64,000 nucleotides of DNA from an uncultured bacterium (GTDB taxonomy: Bacteria; Verrucomicrobiota; Lentisphaeria; Victivallales; Victivallaceae). The stretch is from NCBI GenBank assembly GCA_900551245.1, contig URVC01000008.1, positions 32,915 through 96,914 of the forward strand, written 5' to 3'. The notes under the pieces were generated by a model, which searched no databases, was not told the DNA's origin, and worked only from the letters and a program-made list of their open reading frames with translations. Positions 55,354 through 64,000 of the stretch are shown here, one piece after another. Position 1 is the stretch's first letter, and each line of letters starts with the position of its first letter. The position numbers were made by a program, and so were the translations under genes.

Positions 55354-56733
55354 CTATTCGCCCGGATCAGGCGGCGTGTAGGCCGCATCACCGCCGTAGG
55401 CGAGATAGCCGCGAAACACCTTCCACAGCGAAATCACGCTCAACGCGGTCAGCACGGCACCGAAGAGAAAGGTGTACCGGTAGTCCCGCGCCAGTTGATC
55501 GAGCATCCAGCCGAAAAGCGGTCCGAGAATGACGTTGCCGATCGCCAGCAGCATCGAGAAGGCCGAGTTGAACTGAGCGAAGAGTTCGCGGGGAAAGAGC
55601 TTCTGCCCGAGCGACGCCGAAAGGGTGAAAAAGCAGCCGGAGATGATTCCGTGGATCACCAGCAGCACGCCGAAGGAGCCGTTCCCCGTCACCACGAACC
55701 AGCCGGCCAGCATCGTCACCAGATAGAGAATCTGTGCCACCAGGCTGGTGCGCAGGGGATGAAACCGGTCGGCGAGCATTCCAAGGAAATAGCTCATCAC
55801 CAGCGAAACCGCATAGGTGAGCGTGAGGAGAAGCCCGTACTCGCGCATATCCATATTCAGGCTCTTGGCGTAGAAGATCGAAAAGATGTTGAAGGGAGCC
55901 GCCGCCAGATAGCTGAACACCAGCCCGACAATCACCCAGCGGTAATAGGGAATCGAAAAACTCTGCCGGAAATAGGTCGCCACCGGCTGAAACACCGTAT
56001 GCCTCACCCCGACCGGCGCCACAGCGTCCTCCACCGGCGGATAAGTTCCCTCTTTCACCTTCGTGCAGAGCGAGAGCAGACCGATGCCGTAAAAAATGCC
56101 GACGCCAACGAAGATGTAGAGCGAATAGCTCTCCACCAGCCCCAGAAGAAAGGCGTTGAAAAGCATTCCGGCAACCAGGCTGACCGCACGGAAAAGCGCG
56201 AAGAAGCGCCCCAGAAGCTCCGCGGGGACCACATCGTTGATCAGCGCCCCGGACAACGCCCCCGCCAGTGTGGTGCCGAAGTCCAGCAGCACCCAGAAGA
56301 TGCCGAAGAAGATCAGCCCGGCGGTATTGTACGGCAGCACCTCCGGCCCGACCACCCGGCAGAGCCACTCGCCCAGCAGCGGCGTGAATCCCAGCCCGAT
56401 CAACCCTGCGACGATGAACGGCGTGGTGAAAAGCAAGAACGGAATGCGCCGCCCAAACCGCCCCCGGTGCCGGTCGGAAATGTAGCTGATGATCGGGCAG
56501 AGAAAGATGTTCGTGAAATTGGGAAAGGCGACGATGATCAGAGTGAACACCAGATCGGAAACATCAAACATCCGGATCAGCAGTGTGGCGGAGGGGCCGA
56601 CCGCGCGATCCTTCATCGCCCAGGTGAAATCTCCCCACAACAGCCAGAAAAAAAGCGAAACCAGTCCGGCAGCGGTATACACCAGAGTGCCGTTCCTCCA
56701 CACCCGGGGAGCGGCGGAATTCAAATGAGACAT
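55354..56733 (-). CDS. MFS transporter of the GPH (glycoside-pentoside-hexuronide) type
   Basis: ATG 56733 is chosen for the GGAGGA site upstream; the longer frame starts have none. The 459-residue protein has about twelve hydrophobic segments and the MFS loop motif SDRHRGRFGRRIPF near 85-98. A second motif copy (MLADRFHPLRTS) lies in the C-terminal half. The form of the loop motif fits GPH cation-sugar symporters. It lies 190 bp downstream of the heparinase-like lyase gene on the same strand, suggesting import of released oligosaccharides or unsaturated uronates. Confidence 0.83.
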   Translation of the reverse strand: MSHLNSAAPRVWRNGTLVYTAAGLVSLFFWLLWGDFTWAMKDRAVGPSATLLIRMFDVSDLVFTLIIVAFPNFTNIFLCPIISYISDRHRGRFGRRIPFLLFTTPFIVAGLIGLGFTPLLGEWLCRVVGPEVLPYNTAGLIFFGIFWVLLDFGTTLAGALSGALINDVVPAELLGRFFALFRAVSLVAGMLFNAFLLGLVESYSLYIFVGVGIFYGIGLLSLCTKVKEGTYPPVEDAVAPVGVRHTVFQPVATYFRQSFSIPYYRWVIVGLVFSYLAAAPFNIFSIFYAKSLNMDMREYGLLLTLTYAVSLVMSYFLGMLADRFHPLRTSLVAQILYLVTMLAGWFVVTGNGSFGVLLVIHGIISGCFFTLSASLGQKLFPRELFAQFNSAFSMLLAIGNVILGPLFGWMLDQLARDYRYTFLFGAVLTALSVISLWKVFRGYLAYGGDAAYTPPDPGE

Positions 56734-56822
56734 TGAAAAATTTCCTCCTTCCATGAAAAAAAGACTCTTTATCCCGCCGGACCGGATGAACACAGCATTT
56801 TCTCCGTTGTCCGGCAGATGAA

Positions 56823-56858
56823 TGCGGGAAAGTGCTCACGTCGGGCCGCTTTCCCGCA
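56823..56858 (-). repeat. 10-bp inverted repeat between lyase and transporter genes
   Basis: TGCGGGAAAG (56823-56832) and CTTTCCCGCA (56849-56858) are perfect inverse complements with a 16-base loop. It lacks a T-run on either strand, so it is more likely an operator or an RNA-stability stem than a terminator. Confidence 0.55.
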
Positions 56859-56922
56859 AAACTGTATCAGAAATTTACCTTTCCAGCGGATTCTTCCACA
56901 ATTTTCTTTCCTCTTTCCCTCT

Positions 56923-59900
56923 TTATTGTATCAGGCTTTCCGATAGTGTGACCCGGTAACAGCCTGGTTCAGCAGTTGTTTCAACTACCCCTGACAGTTT
57001 CGACACTACAACATTGCAAAGCTCTTCGCCATCACGTGTCACGACATATTTTCCCGGCAGCAGATCGGTCAACAGCACCTGCTGCACTCCGCCCTCCGAA
57101 ACGGTGAACTCAACCGGCGAGGAACCGGCTTTGCCGTTCTTTGCGAAGGTCACAATCCGCCCCGCGACCTTGACTCCGAGCCAGGCTCCGGATTCAAAGA
57201 GTTCCACCGGATATTTTTCCGCCGACGGCTCACCGATCTGCATCACGTGCAGGAAACGGTTCTCCCGGGCCGGCTTCTTCGGTGAAATCATCGTGCGCCA
57301 GCCGCAACTGAGCATCCGGTTGCGCGGCGGCATCTCCACCTTCTCCCGGAAGAACTCCATCGCCTTGCCGTCCCCGACAGTCGTGACTTCGACATTTTCC
57401 GTCTCCGGCAGCAGCGTGGTGACGAAAAGTTCCCCCGGTTTTCCGCCGGACAGCGCATTTTCCACCCGGATGGTGTTGTTCCGAAACTCCGGACGGGCGA
57501 TTGTATTGAGCAGAAAATACTTCCGATATTCCGGACGGGTCGAGGTCACATGATCATACACGATCAGCAACGCCGGCGTCTCCGGGTGGTCGAGCCGGGT
57601 GAAGACGAAACTGCGCTCATACGCCTGCACCTTGTGAGAACTGTAAGCAGAAGCGAGGTCTCCTTTGATGTAACTGAAGAGTGGCCGGTCGGCTTCCGGG
57701 CCGACATAACGGGCGACATGGCGACCAGCTTGATGAATCTCCGGATGGTCGATCACCTGCCGGATCGTCCACGGCATAGTCTTGATGAACCGCTGCCCGC
57801 CGTCGTTTCCCGGCACCGCGAACTTCTCCTCCGGATCGTAGATCAGCATTGCGTTGTGTGAAATGGTCCGCTTGGCGAAGGTGAAGTCGTAATGGCCGCC
57901 CCAGTGGCCGTAAACGCCGATATCCACCGCCAGAGGCGCCCGGTAGAAGATCTGGAACGCCCCCGCATCCATATGCTGATGGTCGTGCCGGTTGTAGTGG
58001 CCGCTCTTCATCTCGACCACAACGGACCGGGAGTCCGGCCCGAACTCCCAACCGGTACGGGCAATCATCGAAGCCAGCGGCTCCGAGAAAAAGTGGGTCA
58101 GCGGAAGCTGGTCGAAATTCCGCGAAGGTTTTATCTCAGGATGATTAAAGATTAAAAAGTGTACCGGACAATTTCTGCTGCTCCATGCCAGACCATTCTG
58201 GCGCAGAAATTCATATTTCAGCAACGGATCTCGGGTGTAAGAAAACATGGGAAACAGATTTGCCCCATAACGAAACTGGCTGCCGTGTTCAAGGTAAACA
58301 TCCGCATCATCAAACAGTTCCCAGTTCGGTAGCATCATATAGATCCAGAAGAAGGGAACTTTTCCAAGATCGGTAGAGAAGATCTCCCGCCCAGTCATAC
58401 TGCGGAAAATCACTGCCAGATACATATCACAGCTGAGCCGGTAGGTCCCGTAGCAGCTTCCCTGCGTGTGGCGACCGGAACGGTACTCATAATTGTGCGC
58501 CGGCACCAACTCCTCAAAGATCCGGTAGGCGCACAACCGGTAGGGGGCCGAATCTTCATCGTAGATCGCGATCGACATCGACAGAAAATCCCGCGACAGC
58601 TGTGCCTCATTGCCGTGTCCGTTGATCACCGACTGGCGGAACGGCGGCCAGCCAATTTCAGTATCGCGACCGAGTCGGAGCATCTCCCGCCGCAACATCT
58701 TTCTGTCATTCGCGGAAAGTAACGGATAACACCAATCGTACACTTCGGAAGTGATGAAAATCGTATGTCCCACCAGTCGCGTCACATCCATCAGATTGTC
58801 GAAATCCACCTGAGATATGTACTCCCGGATCGCCGCAATCGCCTCTTCCCCGAGACGCGAATCTCCCTCCAGCGCATACAGGAAGGCACGCGCTTCGATC
58901 TGGAGCAGATGGTTCTGGTCATAGACGACAACGCCATCTTTTTGCGGCATCTTCAACGGAGCAGCGGCAAGTTCCCGCACCTTCCGGACCGCCGGAGCAT
59001 TCTCCGGATGTTTCAGATTTTTGCGAATTTCCGGAAGTGTTCTCTGCGTCAGCAGCAACCGTGGGTGTTCCGCCGGAGGCGTCAGTTTCGGCTGATAATT
59101 CACGGCCGCCGCCGGGACCGCAGGATCCGGCGCCATCGGTTCCAGCACCAGATAGTCGAGCGTAATTGACGAAGGCAGAATCACCCGCAACGTGTGCGTG
59201 CCAGCCTTGAGCGAAAGACGCATCAGCCGTTCCCTGTCGATGTCGCGCGCTTTGGCAGAAAAAACCACCCGGCGGCGCATCGATTCCCCATCCAAGCTAA
59301 ACTTCGCATAAATTGCGACATCCCGGCTGGGCGAGGCGGCATTGCTACACAATTGATACTCCCCTCCCCGCTCAAGCCGGAAGGTAAAGAGAAGTTCCCC
59401 CGCTTTCTCCCGTGGACGCAATCCATGCCCGTCGGAAAAACGTGGATTTTCGATTGATTCAAATTTTGCGGTATCGTATTTCGCTCCGGACGCCTGCAGA
59501 AAAATCCGTTTCAACGGCGCCGGCGGCAGCGGGGCACGGCTGACCCGGCAGGAGAAAATTTTCATACCGGCATGCTCCGTACGCGCCTGAAGAGTGCCTG
59601 TCAATGACGGATCAGTTTTTTCCAGTTCAAATCGCAGTTCAGAAAGCAATTTCCCGGAAGAATCCAGCACCCTGCCGTCGGCCCCGGTCCGATCCACCGC
59701 AAGTTGCAACGTGTACTGCCTCCCCGGTTCCCAGCGCAGCTCGGAGTTGTTCCGTACCGTCATTTTTGCAAGATCGTTCTGCGCGTGATATCGGCCGTTT
59801 TTAACCATTAGCAGTTCCACAAAGCGTGCCGACTGTTTGGCGGCGGGGCGCTGGGAAAGCTGAAAATACCAGCCGTTTCTCCGGTCCGCTGAACCGACCC

Positions 59901-60096
59901 AAAGGCCACCGAGTTTGTACACATCGGGAGCGCCGGACTCCGGTGTCACCGCGACAACCGCGCAGACGGTCACCGGCTGCCCTGTCGGAGTGTTATCCAG
60001 CGTCACAAACTTTCTACCGCTCAACGTCTGCGGAAATGCAACGCACAATACCCCGCATGCAACAAGAACAACACAGAAAAAAAATTTTTTTTTCAT
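56923..60096 (-). CDS. Heparinase II/III-like polysaccharide lyase
   Basis: ATG 60096 is chosen because it starts a signal peptide (MKKKFFFCVVLVACGVLCVAFP); longer frames enter the pilin gene. The 1057-residue protein has N-terminal beta-sandwich regions (about 30-360). An alpha-toroid follows (about 370-650, with EARAFLYALEGDSRLGEEA). The heparinase II/III beta-domain has the motif RHDHQHMDAGAFQIFYRAP. These enzymes cleave uronate-containing glycans such as heparin, alginate or related polymers by beta-elimination. It is 22 bp downstream of a pseudopilin gene and upstream of a sugar transporter. Substrate not assignable by eye. Confidence 0.83.
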   Translation of the reverse strand: MKKKFFFCVVLVACGVLCVAFPQTLSGRKFVTLDNTPTGQPVTVCAVVAVTPESGAPDVYKLGGLWVGSADRRNGWYFQLSQRPAAKQSARFVELLMVKNGRYHAQNDLAKMTVRNNSELRWEPGRQYTLQLAVDRTGADGRVLDSSGKLLSELRFELEKTDPSLTGTLQARTEHAGMKIFSCRVSRAPLPPAPLKRIFLQASGAKYDTAKFESIENPRFSDGHGLRPREKAGELLFTFRLERGGEYQLCSNAASPSRDVAIYAKFSLDGESMRRRVVFSAKARDIDRERLMRLSLKAGTHTLRVILPSSITLDYLVLEPMAPDPAVPAAAVNYQPKLTPPAEHPRLLLTQRTLPEIRKNLKHPENAPAVRKVRELAAAPLKMPQKDGVVVYDQNHLLQIEARAFLYALEGDSRLGEEAIAAIREYISQVDFDNLMDVTRLVGHTIFITSEVYDWCYPLLSANDRKMLRREMLRLGRDTEIGWPPFRQSVINGHGNEAQLSRDFLSMSIAIYDEDSAPYRLCAYRIFEELVPAHNYEYRSGRHTQGSCYGTYRLSCDMYLAVIFRSMTGREIFSTDLGKVPFFWIYMMLPNWELFDDADVYLEHGSQFRYGANLFPMFSYTRDPLLKYEFLRQNGLAWSSRNCPVHFLIFNHPEIKPSRNFDQLPLTHFFSEPLASMIARTGWEFGPDSRSVVVEMKSGHYNRHDHQHMDAGAFQIFYRAPLAVDIGVYGHWGGHYDFTFAKRTISHNAMLIYDPEEKFAVPGNDGGQRFIKTMPWTIRQVIDHPEIHQAGRHVARYVGPEADRPLFSYIKGDLASAYSSHKVQAYERSFVFTRLDHPETPALLIVYDHVTSTRPEYRKYFLLNTIARPEFRNNTIRVENALSGGKPGELFVTTLLPETENVEVTTVGDGKAMEFFREKVEMPPRNRMLSCGWRTMISPKKPARENRFLHVMQIGEPSAEKYPVELFESGAWLGVKVAGRIVTFAKNGKAGSSPVEFTVSEGGVQQVLLTDLLPGKYVVTRDGEELCNVVVSKLSGVVETTAEPGCYRVTLSESLIQ

Positions 60097-60118
60097 AAAG
60101 AAAATCCCTATTCCGATT

Positions 60119-60892
60119 TCAGTAACCAAGATAGAACCGCTTGGCATATGGACTGTTCCAGTCGAACGTCGGCAGGTAGCCTCGCAAGGAGCTGGAATGA
60201 CCATCAAGCCAGCCAATCACCCGGTTTTCTCCATGCGGAATTGTCAGTTTGTAGTTGCTACAGTAGATGTCGTTGATTCCGGTCAGAAGGCGTCTATCCA
60301 ACTCCCAGTAACTGTCTGTGAAGTAAAAAAGTTGTGAAGGGAAACGGAATCGGGAGGTTTTCCCGGTGGTATTCTGGAAATATCCGGCAATCATCACCTT
60401 GTATCCGGTGACTTCGTCCCCGTCTATCGAATGGTTGATTCCATATCCACCATATGTATGGCCCACCTGCACCCAGCCAAGTTCTGTATACTTTTCAGGT
60501 GGAATGCCAGGGCATTCATATACCTTCGGAGAATAATAAGTATCCCCTTCCGCACCTGCATTCAGAAGTTCCGGCATTCCGAGGTAAGGTCCCAGCAGGT
60601 TCCGCCAGCTCCAAACCGGTGTCCACTTGACACCGTAAACGGCAAACACCATATTGTCATTGTGATCGACCGCATAGCTGATGGCTGCGGTAGTAATCTG
60701 TTTCATATTGTTGAGACAACCATTCTGTTTGGCAACAACTCGCGCTTGGTTTAGAGCCGACAGCAACATAGCGGCGAGAATCGCGATGATCGCTATAACG
60801 ACTAAAAGTTCAATTAAAGTAAAGCACTGTAACCAAGAACTGTAAAATGTCATCACACTCCGGAAATCTCGTTTAATCTTCGAACAATGCAT
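60119..60892 (-). CDS. Pseudopilin with prepilin leader (DUF1559-like)
   Basis: ATG 60892 follows a very strong AAGGAGG ribosome site. The 257-residue protein has a 22-residue leader before the cleavage region [17 protein letters not shown], longer than the one at 46821. A helix [17 protein letters not shown] and a soluble domain with H-x9-DG ([12 protein letters not shown]) follow. Its first 40 mature residues closely resemble the copy at 46821. It is directly upstream of the heparinase-like gene and likely co-transcribed with it. Confidence 0.88.
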   Translation of the reverse strand: MHCSKIKRDFRSVMTFYSSWLQCFTLIELLVVIAIIAILAAMLLSALNQARVVAKQNGCLNNMKQITTAAISYAVDHNDNMVFAVYGVKWTPVWSWRNLLGPYLGMPELLNAGAEGDTYYSPKVYECPGIPPEKYTELGWVQVGHTYGGYGINHSIDGDEVTGYKVMIAGYFQNTTGKTSRFRFPSQLFYFTDSYWELDRRLLTGINDIYCSNYKLTIPHGENRVIGWLDGHSSSLRGYLPTFDWNSPYAKRFYLGY

Positions 60893-60949
60893 TCCTACCT
60901 CCTTCGTTTCTATTTTGTTCTAGGGAGCATTCTCAGCACAACCGTGCAG

Positions 60950-61999
60950 CTAAATCAGAAAGGGACACTCGGTGATGACGTAACTCAACGGATAAATCTC
61001 ATGAATCGGCTCATCCGGTATTGTCTTGCGCAGTCTGCCGCTTAAATACTCGATTGCCCGGCTGCACATCACGCGAAACGGCATCCGTCCGTAAGAAATA
61101 GAGCCGATGCCAGGCATCGTAAAATCCTGCATATCGTCAAAGCAGAACAAATGCACCTTCTTGTTCAGTGATTTGCCATAAGCTTTCAAAGCTGAGCAAA
61201 TTGGCGGCATCACAACTTCACAGCTGACAAAAATCACATCCGGCTTGAAACAAATCAATTTTTCTGCAATTGCTTCATACCATTCCGTTCGCAGATATTG
61301 CAGAATCAACTCCTCATTCACCTTACGCCCCAGCTGCTCGTATGCTTTACGATACCCCAATTCCCGGGAAAATCTTGTGTAACTGAGCTCCGGCTGTGAC
61401 GTACCGTCAACCAGCATGATATTTTTTGCTCCATTCTCAAGAAACCTCCGAATAATCCGGCAGGAAGCCTCCACATAGTCGACAGCAATATAACTGAGCT
61501 CCGGCTCGTCAGTAATTCGGTTGAGCAACACCGTCGGCATACGCCGAGAAAGCCGAAGCGCTTCCGGAAAATCCTTCAATTCCAGATGCGGAAACAACGC
61601 GGCGTCAATGTTCTCTCCCGCCAGCAGCTCCTCCCGGCTGAGCAGCAGCAAATTGCAGTCAAACACCGAACATGCCCGCTGCGCCTCGGTGATGATCTGC
61701 ATCATCGGCGGCCGTTCCGTCTGCAAATGCGGCCGGGCTTCAATTCCAATGTTGATCCGCCGCTCCGCCGGCAGGGAAACCGCCGTCGCCGCCTTGACAA
61801 ACGTCCCGATTCCAACCCGCCGGAAAATCCGGTTCTCCTCCTCCAGTCTCGCCAGCGCCTTGCGCGCCGTCATCCGGCTGACGCCCAGCTCCCGCGCCAG
61901 ATCCACCTCCGACGGCAGCTGCATCCCGGGCGTAAGCAGATGACTCTCCATCTGATTCAGGAGCGTCTCGTATACGAAGAGATATCCATTGGCCGCCAT
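60950..61999 (-). CDS. GntR/LacI hybrid transcriptional regulator
   Basis: ATG 61999 is chosen for its AAGGA site; upstream in-frame codons would cover the operator repeats. The 349-residue protein has a GntR-type winged helix (about 5-70, LPSEVDLARELGVSRMTARKALARLEEEN quoted in part). A LacI-type periplasmic-binding-like sensor follows (about 80-345). This AraR-like fusion is typical of sugar-responsive repressors. It lies upstream of the pilin and lyase genes on the same strand and behind three 13-bp repeats, suggesting autoregulation and control of the locus. Confidence 0.88.
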   Translation of the reverse strand: MAANGYLFVYETLLNQMESHLLTPGMQLPSEVDLARELGVSRMTARKALARLEEENRIFRRVGIGTFVKAATAVSLPAERRINIGIEARPHLQTERPPMMQIITEAQRACSVFDCNLLLLSREELLAGENIDAALFPHLELKDFPEALRLSRRMPTVLLNRITDEPELSYIAVDYVEASCRIIRRFLENGAKNIMLVDGTSQPELSYTRFSRELGYRKAYEQLGRKVNEELILQYLRTEWYEAIAEKLICFKPDVIFVSCEVVMPPICSALKAYGKSLNKKVHLFCFDDMQDFTMPGIGSISYGRMPFRVMCSRAIEYLSGRLRKTIPDEPIHEIYPLSYVITECPFLI

Positions 62000-62020
62000 C
62001 GCCGGTTTCCTTCCCTTGAT

Positions 62021-62059
62021 TATACCGGTCCAATATACCGGTCTAATATATCGGTCTAA
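62021..62059. promoter_or_regulatory. Three tandem 13-bp operator-like repeats
   Basis: TATACCGGTCCAA, TATACCGGTCTAA and TATATCGGTCTAA follow each other without gaps (62021-62059), about 22 bp upstream of the regulator ATG. Each unit has a near-palindromic core (TAnACCGGTnTA), as expected for a dimeric GntR-type repressor. AT-rich -10-like sequence lies within and beside them. Confidence 0.75.
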
Positions 62060-62112
62060 AAATATTATACCATAGCCGACCGGCGATGTCAAGAGAAGAA
62101 GAAATTTTTCAC

Positions 62113-62156
62113 GAAAAAAAACAAAAAAAAACGGAATCTCCTGTCGAAGATTCCGT
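62113..62156 (-). terminator. Intrinsic terminator of the isomerase/dehydrogenase operon
   Basis: On the minus strand the perfect 9-bp stem ACGGAATCT / AGATTCCGT (62131-62156) with an 8-base loop is followed by an almost unbroken run of T. It lies 20 bp after the isomerase stop. Confidence 0.9.
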
Positions 62157-62175
62157 CACGGCAAGGCCCTGCCGG

Positions 62176-62940
62176 TCAATTCCTCTGATAACTCAGGAAA
62201 AGCTCTGCTGCGCGGGCGAGATCCCGCTCCGGATCTTCCGGGAAAAACTCCATGCCGACGTACCCGTTGAACTTCCCCTCCGGAACCGCGGCGAAGAACG
62301 CCCGGTAGTCGATCGCCCCATCCGGTTCGGGGAACTTCCGCCCTTCAAGCGAAGCAACGTGGAAGTGCGCGATGTACGGCAGTTTCTTCTCCAGATCCTG
62401 CAGCGGGTCGCAGCCGCCACGGACCATGTGGTAGATGTCGTAGAGCAGCCGGAAGTCCCCGCTGTTGAGCGTTTCCGCGAGTTCAAACCCGAATGTTTCG
62501 GTGTCCGCCTGATAGTCCTCGTGATCGAAGCGGTTCAGCATTTCAAACAGCAGTTTCACTCCGGAGCCCTTCATCCGTTCCAGCAGGGCGCTGTATCCTT
62601 CGAGGCAGTTTTCCAGCCCTTCCCGATCGCTGAGCTCGCCCCGGTTGCCGCTGAAGACGATGATGTACGGGATGCCGTTCTTTGAAGCGTCTTCGGTCAT
62701 GCGGAGAATCTCATCGGAAAGTTTCTGCCGGTTTTCGCGGCGGTTCATGCCGTCGGTCATGCCGGGGCCGGAGAGGTTGACAATCTCCAGACCGGCGCGC
62801 TTCGCCGCCTGCCACCGCTCCGGAGCGACCATCTCCACCCCGGAGTAGCCCATCGCCTTCAACTTCCGGTAGTAGGTATCCGGATCGGCTCCCTCCGGAA
62901 AAAAACACCAGTCCGGCGCACTCAGTTTCATCGTCTTCAT
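62176..62940 (-). CDS. Sugar phosphate isomerase/epimerase (hydroxypyruvate-isomerase-like)
   Basis: This 254-residue TIM-barrel protein has the usual metal ligands of the xylose-isomerase-like superfamily: Glu in LLFEMLNRFDHEDY, Asp in LLYDIYHM, His in AHFHVAS and Glu in GYVGMEFFPE. It resembles hydroxypyruvate isomerase or inosose-type epimerases. It is 3 bp downstream of a dehydrogenase gene and likely acts on the same sugar intermediate. The exact reaction cannot be inferred. Confidence 0.87.
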   Translation of the reverse strand: MKTMKLSAPDWCFFPEGADPDTYYRKLKAMGYSGVEMVAPERWQAAKRAGLEIVNLSGPGMTDGMNRRENRQKLSDEILRMTEDASKNGIPYIIVFSGNRGELSDREGLENCLEGYSALLERMKGSGVKLLFEMLNRFDHEDYQADTETFGFELAETLNSGDFRLLYDIYHMVRGGCDPLQDLEKKLPYIAHFHVASLEGRKFPEPDGAIDYRAFFAAVPEGKFNGYVGMEFFPEDPERDLARAAELFLSYQRN

Positions 62941-62943
62941 CGC

Positions 62944-63936
62944 TTACTCCTCCCAGTTGATCACCACGCCCATCACGGTATTGCGCTCTTCCATACAGGT
63001 GCGGTAGACCTCCGCCGGATTCCGGTACGAAAAGTGGTGCGACACCATGCCGTTCAAACGAATCCGCCCATCCAGACACATGCCGAAGAAGAGCGGCGCA
63101 ATGATTCCGGAGTTCCACTCCGGCCGCTCCTGCGGATCATGCGCCCCGACAATGGTCAGGCCGCGGGTGATCACCTCACCCGAAAGCCTCTGCTCCTCCG
63201 GCGTGCCGGTGTCGGTCATCAGCACCAGTTTGCCGAACCGCCCGACCGCCTTGAGCGCATCCTGAAACACCCGCGCGCTTCCGGTCGCCTCCACCACGAT
63301 ATTGGGCAGCTCCCCGCCGCAGATTTCAGCGAGTTTCTCATAGCACTGCGCCACCGGTTCGGCAAGCGTCACGAAACTCCCGGCCCCTTCCAGATAGCGG
63401 AGACGTTCGGCAACCGGGTCGATCACCACCACCTTCGCCGCTCCGGCGGCATAGGCCCAGCGGGCGGAGAACTGGCCGATCAACCCCGAACCGACCACCG
63501 CGACCCGGTCGCCGAGCTGGTAACGGGCGACGCGCGCCCCCATCGCGGTGATCTTGGCGAAAGCGAACCAGAGCGCGTCTTCAAACGACAGCCCCTCCGG
63601 AATCCGGTAGCACTGATCTTCCGGAGCGATTGACGCACTGGCGTGACCGTTGCGGGTGACCACCCGGTCGCCCACCTTGAACCGGCTGACGCCGGGTCCG
63701 ACCGCGGTCACATACCCCGCCGCGGAGTAGCCGGGGAAAAACGGATATTTCACCCACTGATCCCAGTGGTTGCCCGCCGTGAAGGCGCGGCGGAAGACGA
63801 TGCCTTCCGTTCCCGTGCTGACCATCGACGCCATGGTGCGGATTTTCACACTCTTCTCACCCGGCTCGCCGAGCTCAAAGGTCTGCAGTTCGACCGCCTC
63901 TTTGCCGGTGAAGGCAAACCGTTTCTCCGTACTCAT
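62944..63936 (-). CDS. Zinc-less MDR-family dehydrogenase
   Basis: The 330-residue protein has the MDR fold: a catalytic domain with FFPGYSAAGYVTAVGPGVSRFKVGDRVV, then a Rossmann domain with VAVVGSGLIGQFSARWAYAAGA and VVEATGSARV. The usual zinc motif GHE is replaced by GYSAAG, and the structural zinc cysteines are absent, so it is probably not a zinc alcohol dehydrogenase. Relatives oxidise sugars or sugar derivatives. It leads a two-gene unit with the isomerase and has an AAGGA site before its ATG. Confidence 0.85.
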   Translation of the reverse strand: MSTEKRFAFTGKEAVELQTFELGEPGEKSVKIRTMASMVSTGTEGIVFRRAFTAGNHWDQWVKYPFFPGYSAAGYVTAVGPGVSRFKVGDRVVTRNGHASASIAPEDQCYRIPEGLSFEDALWFAFAKITAMGARVARYQLGDRVAVVGSGLIGQFSARWAYAAGAAKVVVIDPVAERLRYLEGAGSFVTLAEPVAQCYEKLAEICGGELPNIVVEATGSARVFQDALKAVGRFGKLVLMTDTGTPEEQRLSGEVITRGLTIVGAHDPQERPEWNSGIIAPLFFGMCLDGRIRLNGMVSHHFSYRNPAEVYRTCMEERNTVMGVVINWEE

Positions 63937-64000
63937 TTTTCCATTCCTTCCATGTTAGGTTTTGTCAAGCCACTTTTGTAACTTTTTTCCAGTTTTTCTT

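Noticed and set aside
62021..62059. Possible phage or element attachment repeats
   Set aside because: The 13-bp repeats lie directly before a regulator ATG and have palindromic cores, so operator sites explain them better.
63937..63985. A perfect -35 TTGACA on the minus strand ahead of the MDR dehydrogenase
   Set aside because: At 17 bp the -10 position reads AATGGA and would lie on top of the ribosome site and start codon, so it is unlikely to be the working promoter.

Overview
The window looks like a piece of a Lentisphaerota (Victivallis-like) chromosome of moderately high GC. The main clue is three genes for DUF1559-like pseudopilins, each with a type IV prepilin leader core ([20 protein letters not shown]) or its remains and an H-x(9-11)-DG motif near the C-terminus. 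They sit beside carbohydrate-active enzymes, as is typical of Lentisphaerota and Planctomycetota. This assignment is inference from gene content; there is no rRNA or other phylogenetic marker in the window.

Region 1 (1 to about 23.8 kb) is the right-hand part of an integrative and conjugative element. A compact + strand operon, with many ATGA overlaps, encodes a divergent type IV secretion system. In order it holds a VirB4 ATPase (cut by the window edge), a 1243-residue secreted coiled-coil fibre, a lipoprotein, a small protein, VirB5/TrbJ-like, VirB6/TrbL-like, two tandem VirB8-fold proteins, a VirB9/TraK-like protein with a coiled-coil tail, VirB10/TrbI, a second lipoprotein, a small membrane protein, a ParA/MinD ATPase, accessory proteins sharing a small helical module, a VirD4-type coupling ATPase with its membrane segments at the C-terminus, a lone ClpB/ClpA-type AAA+ ATPase, and a 92-residue protein. 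A terminator separates this operon from a convergent large serine recombinase. The recombinase starts about 60 bp from the right end, and that end lies inside the leader-coding sequence of a host pseudopilin gene. No relaxase is visible; it may lie left of the window.

Region 2 (23.8-34.6 kb) is host DNA. It carries the decapitated pseudopilin, a large parallel beta-helix/LamG secreted protein (probably a polysaccharide lyase or related enzyme), adenine deaminase, and an operon resembling E. coli yhiI-rbbA-yhhJ (HlyD adaptor, double-ATPase/permease fusion, ABC-2 permease).

Region 3 (34.7-42.5 kb) has a PocR/AraC regulator divergent from an FAD oxidoreductase. A redox cluster (cyclophilin-like, SDR, iron-sulfur-flavoprotein-type reductase, alpha/beta hydrolase) is transcribed away from a LysR regulator. 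A further AraC regulator is divergent from region 4.

Region 4 (42.6-54.5 kb) has a giant secreted GH2 enzyme co-transcribed with a pseudopilin, then HflX, a periplasmic coiled-coil/TPR protein, an HdeD-family membrane protein and an LVIVD beta-propeller.

Region 5 (54.5-64 kb) is mostly on the minus strand: an isochorismatase-family hydrolase, an MFS/GPH-type transporter, a heparinase II/III-like lyase preceded by a pseudopilin, a GntR/LacI-hybrid regulator with three 13-bp repeats in front of it, a sugar isomerase/epimerase, and a zinc-less MDR dehydrogenase. Together these look like a locus for using an uronate-rich polysaccharide.
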